DNA of 64,000 nucleotides from Terfezia claveryi (GCA_015179025.1 WHUX01000122.1:62001-126000); one strand, 5' to 3'. Counted from the stretch's first letter, positions 23,023 through 33,320 are shown. Notes: a model not told the origin generated them from the sequence alone. Program-made: numbers and translations.

Positions 23023-23633
23023 CATTCACTGTGGTTCATTAGTTAATATGGGCGCCCATAGATAAACTTAATTAAAAGTTTCAACTTTAGTCCAAGTTTA
23101 GGTCTAAGTCGCGAGTTTTCGGCCAAGTTAGACCTGCTGAGGCTTAGAGGTGAAACTTTTGAACCGAAGTGAACCCTTTCAAGCAAGTTGAGACCTTCAA
23201 AACAGCTATGGAGAATAGTTTGAGACTTTGGGGAGGCCTTAGCTACATCCCGAGACCCTATTAAGGTTTCCTTCTCTACAGAGACCCTATTAAGGTTTCA
23301 TTTTCTGTAGAGATCAAGGAGAGACCGCCTCTACTAGCTCTCGAAGCTAGGTATCAATATATATTATGTTGTTGTTATCTGTCATTATCTATCTCATTAT
23401 CTGATATTTTCGTCGGGAAGTTTATCTTGCTGTCGGCCTTGGCTCTCCGAGGCCTCCTGTATATATACCTCGATCTCTCGCACTCTCTTTGCCTGGCACA
23501 ACGACCTCTGAAAATTAGGGCTTCTCTTTGCCCTGTATCCAACGTCTTGTATCTAGCGTACTAGTCTAGTTGCACGACCCTCCTCCTGTAGAGGCTAGCG
23601 TACAGCACTTGGTTCTTTCATGAAGTCAGGTTC

Positions 23634-23898
23634 TGTTGGAAGTTATGCTTTGTTGATGAATATGCTTTGTTGAAATTCATATGCTTTTACACGAGGATAC
23701 TTATGTCGCATCAACTGCTATTGCTTCTGACGAAGTCTCTCTTGTTACAGTGGTTATTTAAACCGCCCAAAAGTCCTGTCTGTATTCGATATGAGCAATA
23801 CGAGCAATACAAGCAATACAAGCAAGCACAATCAATCCAGTCCAATCCAATCGTTCCTTTGCTGCGTATGCTCTCGTTCTCCTTGTAGATTTCCAACA
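23634..23898. repeat. Solo LTR, 265 bp, with 5-bp target duplication
   Basis: Ends TGTTGGAA and TTCCAACA form the usual inverted LTR termini, and both sides carry GGTTC (23629-23633, 23899-23903). It contains a TATTTAAACC promoter-like box near 23755 and short repeats of GAGCAATAC/AAGCAATAC at 23801-23827. The single LTR with an intact duplication implies insertion and then LTR-LTR recombination. Confidence 0.85.
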
Positions 23899-24069
23899 GG
23901 TTCACTTTCCTAAGTTCACCCCCGTGATCTTGACTAACCTCACTCGTACCAATAGTGGAAGCCAGACTAGCTCCTGTGGAGGGTGTTGTGCCAACCAGAC
24001 TACCAGACTAGTACCAATCATGTGGCAGCATTGTTTATTTTTGTGTTTCTTGATTCAAATTTGCATGAG

Positions 24070-24270
24070 ACATATTTTGCTTCTATTCAAGTCTTTTGCT
24101 GGGTTTCTGTAGGTTTGATAGACGTTTATTTTGCTTCTATTCAAGTCTTTTGCTAGGTTTCCGTAGGGTTAAATTTAAATTCGCATGAGACATTTATCTG
24201 GCTTCTATTCGAGTCCTTTGCCAGGTTTCCGTGAAGTGAATTTACATGAGATTTTACATTGACTTCTGTC
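24070..24270. repeat. Tandem repeat, period about 62 bp
   Basis: CTTCTATTCAAGTCTTTTGC with GGTTTC(T/C)GTAG occurs near 24078, 24136 and 24199, with a weaker unit after. Lies inside the TIR element. Confidence 0.7.
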
Positions 24271-24387
24271 ACGAGCCCTAGCAGTGACTTCACTAGTTAA
24301 AGTTTCCATAGGACGGAGACCATGATACGCGAAACCTAAAAAAAGTTTCTCACTCTTGAAACCTGACCAAATGAACCACAGTGCATT

Positions 24388-24994
24388 GCTAACAGAGATA
24401 AACTTTCATTCTCTACCACAAAGTGATTATTAGCATAGAAACTTTAGGGTACGACAGCGCTGTAGAAGAGCGGCCCGGCCCGGCCCGTGCGGGCTGCAGG
24501 CTAGCGTTAGCGTGGCCTGGCCGAGATAGCACAGCGCGTACTCGAAGTTACACAACTGCTGCTGATCAAGGGTTCTCCCTTAAGATCGAACAACATGCTG
24601 ATAGGCGCATTGATATCCATTGGCGTGGATACTTACCAACAAAACTGTGAAGTGACCATAGGAAGCCGCAGTCCCATTAAGCATCTAAGCGACATTGCTC
24701 TGTACACCCTTATGAGAACTTAGAAAATATAGAGCATGCTATAAATGTCAATTCATCACAAGGGTACGAATCAAAACTCCCGTAGCAGCTTTTTATGATG
24801 CGGCAGAAATCTGGGTAGAGCTCTTATATGTCAACGCCCGGCATCAGAGAACAAATATCTGAGATCCCTTCCTAGTCGCCGAATTTCTTCAGGGTACTGA
24901 GGGCCTTGCATGCTGTATAGTAGGGCCGGTTATTTTCAGATACTTTCTCACCCTCAGTTTCCTTCGCCTCTAGGAGGCCCCTCAATTCACGCAT
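24388..24994. other. No gene seen; GC-rich patch
   Basis: A short GC-rich patch with CCCGG repeats (24471-24535) stands out in AT-rich surroundings. The remainder is the upstream region of the membrane protein gene. Confidence 0.45.
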
Positions 24995-26422
24995 ATGTTG
25001 CTGGGAATTCTTTTACTTGCTCTGCTGGCTCAGGGTATCTATTCCGCGCCTTTACAACACCAGAATATTTCGAACTCTGCTACCGACTCGGAGTGGAATG
25101 GCCTACCACATACACAGCCAACAGACAATCGTGTAAACAGGTGGGTGGACGGGCCGAACACTCGTGGGACACTCGACATTGTCTGGAGCAGCTTATTTAC
25201 GATTTTCATATGCACATATACTATGTTGTGTTTGAATGTCCCTGCAATGGACGAGCGACTCTGGCGATTTATGGGCCGAAAGATATTTTGGATGGGAATC
25301 GCTATTGCCGGGCCTGAATTCGTGCTCACAATTGCAAGTGGGCAGTGGGGCACAGCACGAGAATCTGTTATATTGTTCCAAAACTCAGGATTCCCTGAAT
25401 GGACATTGCGCCATGGATTCTTCGCTGATATGGGTGGTGTTTTTGTTGTTCCACGAGTGGAGAACGAACAATATGACCGCCCATTTCCAGTTACATCGAA
25501 GCAGCTGAACTGGTTGGTCACAAACAAATACTTGCCGTTCCCAGACATACGTGAGGAGGATATAGTGGATAAATCCAAACAAGACACAATTGCGAAAATC
25601 GTAACGTCGTTTCAAGTTGGGTATCTAATACTACAATGTATTGGCCGTATTCTACAGAAACTTGCCATAACTACCTTGGAGCTCTTCACGCTGGCGATTG
25701 TCGCCTGTTCTATTCTCACTTGCATCTGTTGGCTGCAAAAGCCACTAGATGTCCGAACCCCGATCAGACTCACTCTTAATGCTAGCATTGGTGAAATACG
25801 CAAGGACAGGTTACTGGATGCGGAGGATTGGAAGCATACCCCATTAGACTTCGTGGACGACCTTGGACCTACTTGGAACTTCAATGTGCAAAAATATATG
25901 GGCATGCCTCTTCCGCCGTACCATGAGCGCCCTGTATCCCGATTTGGCAATGATCGTTTTCCCAACCTCAAAGGGCCCCAAGAGATTTACCTGTGTTGCG
26001 CAACCCTTGGGTACGCGGCAATCCACCTTGCTGGTTGGAATTGGACATTTCCCACACGTGTGGAGTTGATACTTTGGCGGGTCTCCAGCGTTTTTCTCTT
26101 CGGCACAACTGTTTTATTTTGGGTATTCGAAACCACTGCAGCATGGCACAGAAGAGGATGGTGGGCCCTCCTTTCCCATTATTGTTTCTCGAATCAAACA
26201 AAGCGCGCGGAATTAGAAGGAGCAAGGCTTGAAAAGCAGTCAAGCAGTAAAAAAACAAAGGTGCTTCCACTTCCAGCCGAGTTTTGGAGCATACTGCCAT
26301 TGGCAGTGTTGTATGGGGCGGCGAGAGGATACCTGGTAGTAGAGGTATTTATGGGACTCAGGTCCTTGGAGCCTAGTGCCTATGCAGTAGTTAACTGGAC
26401 GTCTTTCCTTCCGCATGTCTGA
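24995..26422 (+). CDS. Fungal multi-pass membrane protein, function unknown
   Basis: One open frame of 475 residues from ATG 24995. Residues 1-17 (MLLGILLLALLAQGIYS) form a signal peptide. Several hydrophobic helices follow: about 62-80 (IVWSSLFTIFICTYTMLCL), 96-110, 208-245 (including LFTLAIVACSILTCICWL), 328-345, 355-380, and a last one near 440-460. Conserved-looking blocks are RGTLDIVWS, AGPEFVLTIASGQW, TLRHGFFADMGGVF and DKSKQDTIAKIVTSFQ. I recall this set from an expanded but uncharacterised ascomycete family of integral membrane proteins; no function is known to me. No introns were needed. The gene is full length and lacks RIP-like stops, so it is probably a live host gene among transposons. 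Confidence 0.8.
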   Translation: MLLGILLLALLAQGIYSAPLQHQNISNSATDSEWNGLPHTQPTDNRVNRWVDGPNTRGTLDIVWSSLFTIFICTYTMLCLNVPAMDERLWRFMGRKIFWMGIAIAGPEFVLTIASGQWGTARESVILFQNSGFPEWTLRHGFFADMGGVFVVPRVENEQYDRPFPVTSKQLNWLVTNKYLPFPDIREEDIVDKSKQDTIAKIVTSFQVGYLILQCIGRILQKLAITTLELFTLAIVACSILTCICWLQKPLDVRTPIRLTLNASIGEIRKDRLLDAEDWKHTPLDFVDDLGPTWNFNVQKYMGMPLPPYHERPVSRFGNDRFPNLKGPQEIYLCCATLGYAAIHLAGWNWTFPTRVELILWRVSSVFLFGTTVLFWVFETTAAWHRRGWWALLSHYCFSNQTKRAELEGARLEKQSSSKKTKVLPLPAEFWSILPLAVLYGAARGYLVVEVFMGLRSLEPSAYAVVNWTSFLPHV

Positions 26423-27505
26423 GAATGTTTATGTGAGAGAGACCTGATACGTCGGTGTTATTTGGTTGTAATTTATATATCTTAGCTGAAGAGTATCATA
26501 CTGGAGCACAACCATTCTACACCGTGAACATTGGAATTGGAGTGCCATGGCTACAGTACTTAGTTCCGGTGCACGTAACAATTTTTGCTTTTATTGGGTT
26601 ACACCTATACCACGACTGGGATCATGTATGATGCGAAACTTATCACCCTGTCGTGCATTTCCTAACGACCTTATAGCCCTCTTTGAGGGTCTGGTGCTAT
26701 GGGGATATCGATTTTTTTTGATATTTATTTTTTGTCTTTTGTTATGCCCCCTCCGAGACTAAGTACTTATACGTAAAAGTACTACCTAGGTACATATGAC
26801 TTGCTGTATTTGCGTTAGTATGTAGCATGATTGGTATCGGCTACGGCTGTAGTCTCAGGCCATCTCATAACTCATATACTAGCACCGTGTATACTAGAGG
26901 TATTGCACAGCAAGAACTTTGCAGGTATCTGGGGGGGGTTCATATGTACGGGTAGTCCCTATATAATTATAACCAAAAGTACGAGCAAGACCGAAATCCT
27001 CCGTATGTTATGGAGGGGGGAGGCCTCCGTACTTTGTACTGCCAGTGAATCACTTCACTTTTGTTGTGAAAGCCTAATTTATCATCACCTGATGTCAAAC
27101 ATCTGGGCCTATCTGCGCAACTTTCTTACTCGACTAGAGTTTCACAGTACTGGTCCTAGATCTCTAGCCGGACTACAGATCTGAAATCGAAATCTTAGTC
27201 TGGTTGGCACCATCAAATCCGTTGCTACTGTACCAGTGAGGCAAATTATTTAAACGGTCAGGCCTCACCAGAGGCTGGTAGTTTGGCTGGCTCGAGATAG
27301 TCTAGGGTATCTGACTCTGGGGAGGGACAATTACCAGGCTCTGTACCTACGGTACGGAGTATATGCATCCTAAAGACAGGAATATCACGAGATTTACCCT
27401 GTAATGCCCAGTCAATATCATATAATATCCATGTCGATATCCTTGTCCGCTCACAGCGCTAGCAATCTCTTTTCCCTGTACCCGTGTATGTCGCTAGTTA
27501 TGGAG
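26423..27505. other. No gene seen
   Basis: Non-coding. A copy of the dispersed motif TAGTCTGGTTGGCACC is at 27196. Short frames lack any recognisable protein. Confidence 0.5.
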
Positions 27506-27991
27506 TTTTTGGGGAAAAGTGCACAAGGTATCCGAGCGCAAAAATAGGTGTTTTATTCTGGAGAAAACATTGGAAAATGAGGATGAAGATACTAGCATTG
27601 GACATCGCCGAATTGCAATTACACATGCAGTGGCAGCTGCCTGGTTATGGCTTCATGAACATAAGCGAGATACAATTATCAAGGCGTTTAAGCAGACTGG
27701 TATTTCACTTTGTCCAACTGGTAATGATGACCATCAACTGCATGTACGAGGGCTACCTAATCTTGTGGTGGGGCCATGGGAAAAAGGGTTGGATTCCGAT
27801 GAAGAGGTTGAATATGTTGTTTTGGCTGAGGATTTACATCGGTTTCTTTCAAAAAAATGGACTCTTGTAGATCAGTTTGCGCGGTGTACCTTTGTACCTT
27901 TTCAAAAAAAATGGTCTCTTGTAGATCAGATTGCACGGTATCATCCACTCTATTTTTGCGCTCGAATACCTTGTGCACTTTTCCCAAAAAA
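27506..27991 (+). mobile_element. Small TIR element carrying a transposase tail
   Basis: The left end (27506-27547: GGGAAAAGTGCACAAGGTAT then CGAGCGCAAAAATAG) and the right end (27950-27991) are inverted copies of about 40 bp, differing by one substitution and a one-base length difference. The element is about 486 bp, so it is an internally deleted DNA transposon. A target duplication could not be fixed. An additional duplication of AAAAAAATGG(A/T)CTCTTGTAGATCAG at about 27852 and 27905 lies next to the right end. Confidence 0.75.
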
Positions 27992-28004
27992 TGAACCGTT
28001 GTAG
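27519..28004 (+). pseudogene. C-terminal fragment of a DNA transposase
   Basis: A 161-residue open frame. Residues 25-95 look like the tail of a transposase of the pogo/Jerky or MULE kind: HAVAAAWLWLHEHKRDTII, then KAFKQTGISLCPTGNDDHQL and VRGLPNLVVGPW. No catalytic DDE residues are present. The frame starts and ends inside the terminal repeats, and the last 50 residues come from the AAATGG repeat and right TIR. The family assignment is uncertain. The frame is intact, perhaps because the insertion is recent. Confidence 0.55.
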
Positions 28005-28084
28005 CGTCACTTACTGCATAAGCTCGACCTATGTCTCTAAACTGACCAGGACTCTTGCTCACCAGTAGATGCGGTAGTCAAAGG

Positions 28085-28172
28085 AGGGTGTTGTGCCAAC
28101 CAGACTACGCCAACCCACAGGAGGAGGGTCGTGCAACCAGACTAGCGCCAACCAGACTAAATAGCTAAAAAC
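28085..28172. other. Cluster of the CCAACCAGACTA motif
   Basis: GTGCCAACCAGACTA (28097), GCAACCAGACTAG (28129) and GCCAACCAGACTA (28148) lie next to the Copia insertion site. Part of this block (AGGAGGGTCGTGCAACCAGACTAG) is the near inverse of 23565-23600. Confidence 0.6.
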
Positions 28173-28319
28173 TGATAGAACGTCTTATTCCTTATCCTCA
28201 TGATCCTTCTCCAAGATCATGTTCACGTATATCTACATCATGCCAAGCCCGCCAGCCTAGTCGGCTCTGCCATATACAGTACATGTGCCGCTGCCATTGC
28301 TGTACATGTGGTACTAACA
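28173..28319 (-). repeat. 3' LTR of young Copia element (147 bp)
   Basis: Identical to 33402-33548. Preceded on its outer side by AAAAC. Confidence 0.95.
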
Positions 28320-28472
28320 CCTCCCCTCGGGCGCATGATGAAGTGAAGGCAGAAAGAGAGAAAGAAAGAAAAAAAATAGTGAAACAACAAAAAAAAATAA
28401 AAGAAAGAGGTAACAATTCGCATTCCTCCCCTGTTTCCTATGTTCCTACGATTCTGCCTTCCAATCTCTTTT

Positions 28473-28845
28473 TTAGGTCATTATTTAGGGACCAAGGAGC
28501 GAATAATATACCCCACACCCTCCAATCTGCATATTGTCAGATTAGGATTATTTTAGGTCATTAGGGACCACGGAGCGAATAACATACCCCACACCCTCCA
28601 ATCTGCATTTTATATTGTCAGATTAGGATTATTTTTAGGTCATTAGGGACCACGGAGCGAATAACATACCCCACACCCTCCAATCTGCATTTTATATTGT
28701 CAGATTAGGATTATTTTAGGTCATTTAGGGACCACGGAGCGAATAACATACCCCACACCCTCCAATCTACATTTTATATTGTCAGATTAGGATTGTTTTT
28801 TTAGGTCATTCAGGACCAGGGAGCGAATAACATACCCCACACTGA
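28473..28845. repeat. 82-bp tandem repeat in the 3' untranslated part of the Copia element
   Basis: Units begin TTAGGTCATT at 28473, 28553, 28635, 28716 and 28801 and contain GGAGCGAATAACATACCCCACACCC's core ACCACGGAGCGAATAACATA. The spacing is 80-85 bp with high identity. It lies between the pol stop and the 3' LTR. Confidence 0.9.
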
Positions 28846-28850
28846 TTTGT

Positions 28851-30644
28851 TCATGTACAGAATGTTTTTGGGAGAGGAATACCTTCATCCACATAGTGAG
28901 ATTCCCTCTTTATATGTAGGTATAGTTGATTGCGAGAGGGGAAAACTCCGTAACATAGTCCACATTGATGATGTTGTGATGCTTTAAACCATAAGCCCAT
29001 TGATTTTGCGTGACGCTCATGTGGTTCTCGAGGTAGAGCTTTTGTAAGAGCATCTGCTACCATGTCTTTTGTAGCAATGTATTCGATTAAGCATTGTCCG
29101 GATTCGACCATATGAGTGATAAATCGTTCTCTCGCATGTATATGTTTTGTACGAGGCCGGTATTCGCTATGTTTTGCTAGTGCAAGGGCTCCCTTGTTGT
29201 CACCGTATAGAATAGGAGTTTTTTCCGGAAGTTTTAGGTTTTCCAAGAATCCCATAATCCATATTAGCTCTCTCGCAGCTTCTGTACCGGCAATGAATTC
29301 TGCTTCTGTTGAGCTTAGAGCTACCAGGCCTTGTCGTTTAGAACACCAAGAGATTAGAGTCCCATGTAAGAAGAATACATATGCTCCAGTAGATTTGCGG
29401 GATGCAGTACAGTCCAAGAAAGAGGCATCAAAGTATCCTATCAAGGATGTTGGGATAGGTGTAGGGTTCCTTGGTATATGAGATTTTCCAAGAGTCAGGT
29501 ATACAGAGTTGTGAGATCGTAGGTAGCGTAATATTCTCATTATACCTGCCCAGTGTCGTTGAGTAGGTTTTGAGGAGAATTGGGCTAATTTCGTTACCGC
29601 ATAACTGATATCAGGTCTTGTACCTACCATTAGATACATCAGTCTGCCAATTGCCCTTTGATATACCCGAGTCTCCGATAAATCCAATATAGTATCGTCA
29701 GCCTCTTCTTCCCATTTTTCTTTGGGGTCCATTGGTATAGAGACAGGTGTAGCGTTGGACATATGAAATTCTTCCAGGATTTCATGGACATATTGGGCTT
29801 GATCGATGTATAACCTCCGTTCTTGTCGGTTTCGAGTTACCATCATTCCAATGTATCTAGATACAGGACCAAGGTCTTTGAATTTGTATTTGTTGGAGAT
29901 CTTCTCTTTTGTCTCCGTTGTCTCAGCCTTATTTCCTACAATTAAGATATCGTCAACATGTCCTAAGATGAAGAGGAGTTGGCGGATCCATAGTGCTTGA
30001 TCAGAGTTAAAACGCTTCAAACCGATTTGAGCCAGAAATTCACTCAGGTCTTCCCACCATGCTCTTGCAGATTGTTTGAGGCCGTATATTGATTTTAGCA
30101 TTAGGCATACCATCCCTGGATTGTTGGTGTCTTCATATCCTTCTGGTTGGGCCATATATATAAGGAAGTCTTTTAGGAGGCCATTTAGGAAAGCTGAAAC
30201 AAAATCTCCTTGTTCAATTTCCCAATCGTTGAGTGCTGCTAGGTGGAGGATAATCCGCAATGAGATGAATCGGATAACTGGAGCATATGTCTCATTATAA
30301 TTGACGCCTTTTGTCTGGGAGTCTCCCCGTGCTACCAAACGAGCTTTAAAGCGCTGAATAGTAGGTACCTCCCCTGGTTGTAGCTGTTTTTCTGCTGTTT
30401 TGATCGCAAAAACCCATTTGTTTTTGATGACAAGTGTACCTTCGGGAGGTGCAACTAGTTGCCATGTTTGGTTGTTGATTAGGGAAGCATATTCTTTGTC
30501 ACATGCTTTCTTCCAGTTATCAGCTTGAGGTGATTTCATGGCTGCCTTATAACTTAGGGGAATCTTGAAATTAAACTTGATTGTTGGGTTCAAGATTGTT
30601 TTTAGTTGTAGGTAGGCATCATATGGTATATGGTTCACATCCAT
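28851..30644 (-). CDS. Copia Pol: reverse transcriptase, RNase H and C-terminal C2H2 finger
   Basis: 597 residues from ATG 30644, in the same frame as the upstream gag-pol segment and separated from it by one TAA (30696-30698) and 17 sense codons. The reverse transcriptase runs from about residue 50 (NKWVFAIKT, RGDSQTKGVNY) with the catalytic HVDDIL near 229, then the Copia RNase H with GYFDASF (about 405), LSSTEAEFIA and RTKHI. After the RNase H the protein has an extra tail: Cys-x2-Cys-x12-His-x5-His with Phe and Leu at the classical positions (CGLCYGVF to HIKRESH, about 555-577), a textbook C2H2 finger. Its start ATG may not be used; readthrough of the TAA would give a 1,489-codon Gag-Pol. 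No other stops are seen. Confidence 0.9.
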   Translation of the reverse strand: MDVNHIPYDAYLQLKTILNPTIKFNFKIPLSYKAAMKSPQADNWKKACDKEYASLINNQTWQLVAPPEGTLVIKNKWVFAIKTAEKQLQPGEVPTIQRFKARLVARGDSQTKGVNYNETYAPVIRFISLRIILHLAALNDWEIEQGDFVSAFLNGLLKDFLIYMAQPEGYEDTNNPGMVCLMLKSIYGLKQSARAWWEDLSEFLAQIGLKRFNSDQALWIRQLLFILGHVDDILIVGNKAETTETKEKISNKYKFKDLGPVSRYIGMMVTRNRQERRLYIDQAQYVHEILEEFHMSNATPVSIPMDPKEKWEEEADDTILDLSETRVYQRAIGRLMYLMVGTRPDISYAVTKLAQFSSKPTQRHWAGIMRILRYLRSHNSVYLTLGKSHIPRNPTPIPTSLIGYFDASFLDCTASRKSTGAYVFFLHGTLISWCSKRQGLVALSSTEAEFIAGTEAARELIWIMGFLENLKLPEKTPILYGDNKGALALAKHSEYRPRTKHIHARERFITHMVESGQCLIEYIATKDMVADALTKALPREPHERHAKSMGLWFKASQHHQCGLCYGVFPSRNQLYLHIKRESHYVDEGIPLPKTFCT

Positions 30645-30695
30645 TGGGATCCTTTGTATGTGGTCATCGTAACCGGGTAGTTGTTGTTGTAGATT

Positions 30696-33320
30696 TTAGG
30701 CCACTAGGGAATGGAGATAGGTTGTCATTGCCTGATGGTGAGCTTCGTCCAGTTCAACCTGTTCTATAATCTCATCATCATTATCGAATGTATCATCTAG
30801 TGGTTCTCCAAGAATGTTTTTTCCCAGTGGTAAACCTCCTTTTGAGAACTTCTTATGTCCAAGAATTTCTTCAAAGAATATTGCATCTCGGCATTTTATC
30901 ATTGCGTTGCCGTCAATATCGAAGAGTCGAAACATGTTCTCTGTGTCATAATATCCCATAAGCATACATTCCTTACTGTGTGACTCCAATTTTTTTCTTT
31001 TCTTATCTGGAATATGTGCATATACTCTGCATCCCCAGATACGGGTATGGCCGAGGTAAGGTTTGACACCATATAAAGCTTCATAAGGTGTCATTTTGAG
31101 GTTTAGCCCTTTTGCTTTTGTAGGTGTCCGATTATCTAGGTACGTAGCACAGAGCACGGCCTGACCCCAGAAATCTAGTCGTAGATTTGCACAATTGAGC
31201 ATAGCGGATGCTGAGTGAATTATGATACGGTGATATACCTCTGCATCTCCGTTCATTTCGGAGCTATATGGTTGTATTGTGACTTGTTGTATACCTTGAT
31301 CTTTTAACCATAATTGGAATTCGGTATCCAACCACTCTCCGCCTCTATCAGTATGAAGACACTTGACTTTGCAATCAAATTGTCTCTCTACTTGGGCCTT
31401 CCATTCTCTAAAGATTTTTACTGCTTCTCCTTTTTTCTTCAACAGGTATATCCATTTGTATCGGGACTTGCCACAAACCATGAGACAAGTATACTTGTGG
31501 CCCCAAAAATCAGCAACATGCATAGGTCCACACAAATCTGCATAGATAATCTCCAAATTAGCTTTTGGAAACTTGCCCGGCATGCGTGAAATTTGACATC
31601 GTTGATGTGCTTTGACACAGTCATCACAATTTAGCTTGTTTTTCCTAGGTTCCCCAAATTCAATGCCATCTGCAAGCTTAGGGACTAGGGATAGGTATTT
31701 TTTATTAATGTGACCTAGTCTTCGATGCCATGTATCTAGCTGTTGAGTATCCGTTCGATATTTTGCTATATAGGAGTTTTGGATCGGTTTTGCAGTGAGG
31801 GGTTGAATTCTGTCTGGGAATGACGTTATTTTTAGGATAAGTTGTTGAGGAGAGCATTCTTGTAGGTAGTAAACAAAATTCTCCCTATCTGCAACCGCCC
31901 AAAAAGCTCCCAGCTTAAATACATAACACTTGCCATTCTTCAATGAAAACTCCAAACCCTTTGCTTCCAGTTGTCCTATTGATATAAGATGAGTATTCGG
32001 AAGAAGGTCGGGGGAATACATCACATCCGAGATTAATATAGTTCCGCATTGTAATTGTAGGATAAGATCTCCTTTTGCAGTCGCATAAATAATCCCATTT
32101 GCTGTTTCGACTGGTGTTGATTTAATCGTTCGAGTATTCGTAAGGAGTTTAAGATTGCTGGTGTAGTGATTAGAGGCTCCTGAATCGAGCATCCACCGTT
32201 GTTTATGTTTTGCTAAATCAGTCGATTGCATCATACAACAGTGATTAATAACTCCTGTGACATTCTTTCCAATTGGAATACCTCGGACTGCCTTTGCCTG
32301 GTTCTTTTGTCTTCGTTGCTTATGTGTGTCTTCCTGTGATTCAGATGAGGATTCGCAGGAAGAAGAAGAAGAAGAGGATTCTTCAGGAGAAGAAGATTGT
32401 TTATCCTTTTTCTTCTTATGCATCTGTTTTGAGATTCTGTGGGTAGATCGTTGTTTGTGGTATGTCCTGATGTGTTTCTTCTGTGTATCGACCTTGTCAC
32501 CGTTTCTGCCAAATCTGCCTCTTTTTCCTCGACTCCGGTTTTGATATTGTGTAGGTCGTAGTTCAGGATGTTTTATCCAACAATCGGTGATGCCATGATT
32601 CGATAGTCCGCAATGTTCGCATTTTTTCCGTGTTTCGTTCTGAGGATTCTTCGCCGCATATGCTACTGGGGCAGGTTGAAACGTAGGGGTAATGGTCTCT
32701 GCTGTTTTCTGTAGTTGGACCATAGCCGTTCGTTTTTGTATCAGCTTCTCTTCTCTCATACATGATTCCCTGATGTCTTTTATATCCAGCGGATTATTGT
32801 TGTTGTCCATGTTGGTAAGAGTAGTGACGAGAGTAGCATATTCTGGGAGAAGGTTTGCTAGAATTTGCCACTTTACTTTCTGATCACTAATATCTTCCCC
32901 CAGGTATTTTAGGTCAGCTGCTGCGTTCGTGACCTGGTTGATAAATGATAGGACAGTTTGATCAGAACGCTGACTAAGGGAGTTGAACGTCATGGTTAGC
33001 TGGAAGATATTTGCTGAGGAGGAGGATTGAAATAAGCTCTCAAGAGTCTTCCAGGCTTCTCGTGCAGTCATATCGTCAGTCAAAGATGACTGAATTTCAG
33101 ATTTACATCTGAAGTAAATCTCTGAAAATGCCCACTTATCAGCCTTTGCCCAGCTGATATTTGCATCTGGTGGTTGTTCATGATCGATGAGGTCGAGAAG
33201 ACACATTCTCATGAGGAGGATCCTCATATTTTTTCTCCATATCCCATAGTTGGTATGGTCGAGCAGGTCAAAGACCAGAGTCTCTCGATGAAGGGACTTT
33301 GGGATATCTAGGTCTTCCAT
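30696..33320 (-). CDS. Copia Gag, protease and integrase
   Basis: 874 residues from ATG 33320. Gag (1-230) contains the LDHTNYGIWRKNMRILL start typical of Copia UBN2-type Gag. A zinc knuckle Cys-x2-Cys-x4-His-x4-Cys is at about 235-248 (CEHCGLSNHGITDC). A Lys/Ser-rich linker with a Ser/Glu run follows. Protease has the DSGASNHYT motif near 378. Integrase has its HHCC zinc finger ending CDDCVKAHQRC, the catalytic residues in DLCGP (about 597), HTDRGGEW (about 658) and NGDAEVYHR (about 690; usual text is NGVAER, so Glu is kept). The frame ends in HSLVA then TAA. The TAA would derive from CAA by C-to-T. Virus-like particle and integration proteins; only the stop prevents a full polyprotein. Confidence 0.92.
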   Translation of the reverse strand: MEDLDIPKSLHRETLVFDLLDHTNYGIWRKNMRILLMRMCLLDLIDHEQPPDANISWAKADKWAFSEIYFRCKSEIQSSLTDDMTAREAWKTLESLFQSSSSANIFQLTMTFNSLSQRSDQTVLSFINQVTNAAADLKYLGEDISDQKVKWQILANLLPEYATLVTTLTNMDNNNNPLDIKDIRESCMREEKLIQKRTAMVQLQKTAETITPTFQPAPVAYAAKNPQNETRKKCEHCGLSNHGITDCWIKHPELRPTQYQNRSRGKRGRFGRNGDKVDTQKKHIRTYHKQRSTHRISKQMHKKKKDKQSSSPEESSSSSSSCESSSESQEDTHKQRRQKNQAKAVRGIPIGKNVTGVINHCCMMQSTDLAKHKQRWMLDSGASNHYTSNLKLLTNTRTIKSTPVETANGIIYATAKGDLILQLQCGTILISDVMYSPDLLPNTHLISIGQLEAKGLEFSLKNGKCYVFKLGAFWAVADRENFVYYLQECSPQQLILKITSFPDRIQPLTAKPIQNSYIAKYRTDTQQLDTWHRRLGHINKKYLSLVPKLADGIEFGEPRKNKLNCDDCVKAHQRCQISRMPGKFPKANLEIIYADLCGPMHVADFWGHKYTCLMVCGKSRYKWIYLLKKKGEAVKIFREWKAQVERQFDCKVKCLHTDRGGEWLDTEFQLWLKDQGIQQVTIQPYSSEMNGDAEVYHRIIIHSASAMLNCANLRLDFWGQAVLCATYLDNRTPTKAKGLNLKMTPYEALYGVKPYLGHTRIWGCRVYAHIPDKKRKKLESHSKECMLMGYYDTENMFRLFDIDGNAMIKCRDAIFFEEILGHKKFSKGGLPLGKNILGEPLDDTFDNDDEIIEQVELDEAHHQAMTTYLHSLVA

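Larger units (their letters stand above)
23027..24383. mobile_element. TIR element, 1.36 kb, non-coding
   Basis: The left end CACTGTGGTTCATTAGTTAA (23027) is the inverse of the right end CTGACCAAATGAACCACAGTG (closing at 24383), about 15 exact bases. Both sides are flanked by CATT (23023-23026 and 24384-24387), a possible 4-bp target duplication. The interior codes for no transposase and carries a solo LTR, a short duplication (GAGACCCTATTAAGGTTTC at 23249 and 23284) and a roughly 62-bp tandem repeat. Confidence 0.6.

Noticed and set aside
25039..25587. Long minus-strand frame opposite the membrane protein gene
   Set aside because: Antisense shadow of the 475-residue gene, which has a signal peptide and membrane helices and so is the true frame.
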